From Candidatus Methylomirabilota bacterium (GTDB lineage: Bacteria; Methylomirabilota; Methylomirabilia; Rokubacteriales; CSP1-6): 64,000 nt of DNA. Below, piece after piece: positions 63,416 to 64,000 of this stretch (its first letter is position 1; every line of letters begins with the position of its first letter). The stretch is taken from NCBI GenBank assembly GCA_035936835.1, contig DASYVT010000135.1:29150-93149 (forward strand), written 5' to 3'. Position numbers and translations under genes: made by a program. Under the pieces are notes generated by a model. The model saw only the letters and a list, made by a program, of their open reading frames with translations, had not been told where the DNA came from and did no database searches.

Positions 63416-64000
63416 TGCCGCGTCTCCCCGGCCCGCGCCAGCCGCCGGCGCGCCGCCAGGATCTGCACGAGCATCCGCGGGCCGTCTGTGAGCACGCCGA
63501 CCTTCGAGCCCGGCTGGTCGGCCCAGTTGATGGCGACCTCCGTCACCCGATAGCCGCGCCGGCGCGCCAGGAGGAGCAGCTCCACGTCGAAGCCGAAGCC
63601 CTCCGTCCGCAGCTCCCCGAACAGCGCCTCGGCGGCGGCGCCACGGAAGAGCTTGAAGCCGCACTGCGTGTCGCTGACCTCGGGGACGCCCAGCCGTCTC
63701 ACCAGGAAGTTGAAGACGTCGCCCGAGAGCTTCCGGTGCAGCCGCACGCGCCGGCTCACCGACGGGTCGGCCAGCGCGCGCGAGCCGATGGCGACATCGG
63801 CGCCCGCGTGGATCGCCGCCTCGAGGCGCTTGACCTCGCCGATGGGCGTGGCGCCGTCAGCATCGGCCATGAGTCGGAGCTCGCCGCGCGCCGCGCGCAT
63901 GCCCGCCCGGACGGCGAAGCCCTTGCCGTGGTTCGCGGCCAGGCGGTGGAGCGTCACCGAGGAATGCGCCGCCTGCGCTCCGAGCACTCGCGCGGCCGTC
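63412..64000 (-). CDS. Family 2 glycosyltransferase (dolichyl-phosphate-sugar-like), 5' end outside the window
   Basis: At least 195 residues are present and the frame is open to the right edge, so the N-terminus is missing. Seen are NHGKGFAVRAGM, MADADGATPIGEV (the nucleotide-sugar/metal region), DTQCGFKLFRG and FGFDVELLLLARRRGYRV, typical of polyprenyl-phosphate glucose/mannose transferases (DPM1/GtrB-like). It would load a sugar onto a polyprenyl phosphate for wall or protein glycosylation. The C-terminal membrane helices of GtrB are lacking, as in DPM1-like soluble enzymes. Confidence 0.85.
   Translation of the reverse strand, partial: TAARVLGAQAAHSSVTLHRLAANHGKGFAVRAGMRAARGELRLMADADGATPIGEVKRLEAAIHAGADVAIGSRALADPSVSRRVRLHRKLSGDVFNFLVRRLGVPEVSDTQCGFKLFRGAAAEALFGELRTEGFGFDVELLLLARRRGYRVTEVAINWADQPGSKVGVLTDGPRMLVQILAARRRLARAGETRQ

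Overview
This is a 64 kb stretch of a GC-rich (by eye about two-thirds G+C), tightly packed bacterial chromosome. Gene content and order suggest an uncultured soil or sediment bacterium such as Candidatus Rokubacteria (Methylomirabilota/NC10) or a relative. That placement is inferred from gene order and protein character, not from a marker-gene tree. I saw no rRNA, tRNA, CRISPR array, insertion sequence or prophage.

Layout. 1-5.1 kb is mixed accessory sequence: two DinB-fold genes, a giant zinc-ribbon/adenylate-cyclase/STAND-ATPase regulator, and a divergent VOC-family gene. 5.2-10.3 kb is a minus-strand acyl-CoA group: meaB GTPase, a membrane Fe-S oxidoreductase of the ETF:quinone type, a fused two-domain CoA-transferase, and the decayed remains of an HMG-CoA-synthase-like gene. 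10.4-15.8 kb carries yceI, rimI-tsaB, a plus-strand orotate phosphoribosyltransferase-like gene, a tiny lysine-only-type peptide unit, an EamA transporter and two haem c proteins. From 15.87 kb to the right end every gene I call is on the minus strand.

The minus-strand block has several parts. First is rpiB-glyA-nrdR. Next is a coupled string running unknown protein - 43-aa basic protein - thiI - beta-CASP nuclease - short acyltransferase-like protein - MFS transporter, fed by mobA. Then comes an almost complete de novo purine cluster (purB-C-S-Q-L-F-M-N-H, a MerR/TPR protein, purD). Upstream of that lie the M16 peptidase, pnp and rpsO, then ribF-truB-nrnA-rbfA-DUF503-infB-ylxR-nusA-rimP. A strong terminator separates these from proS-[2Fe-2S] ferredoxin-rseP-dxr-cdsA-uppS, frr-pyrH-tsf-rpsB, argJ-argC-rpsI-rplM, and nth-HIT-aminotransferase-glycosyltransferase.

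How it works together. The right two-thirds is a growth-linked core: translation start and ribosome maturation, RNA decay, isoprenoid/lipid/cell-wall precursor supply, purines and arginine. Many junctions are 4-nt GTGA or ATGA stop/start overlaps, so translational coupling is the usual mode. The most notable non-routine items are: the HMG-CoA-synthase-like pseudogene, two unlisted small basic genes, a repeated CCCCAAGATRTGGGG palindrome next to promoters (one beside the nrdR operon), a triplicated 20-bp repeat carrying Shine-Dalgarno sequences, a hairpin directly in front of rimP-nusA, and a [2Fe-2S] ferredoxin occupying the usual ispG position.
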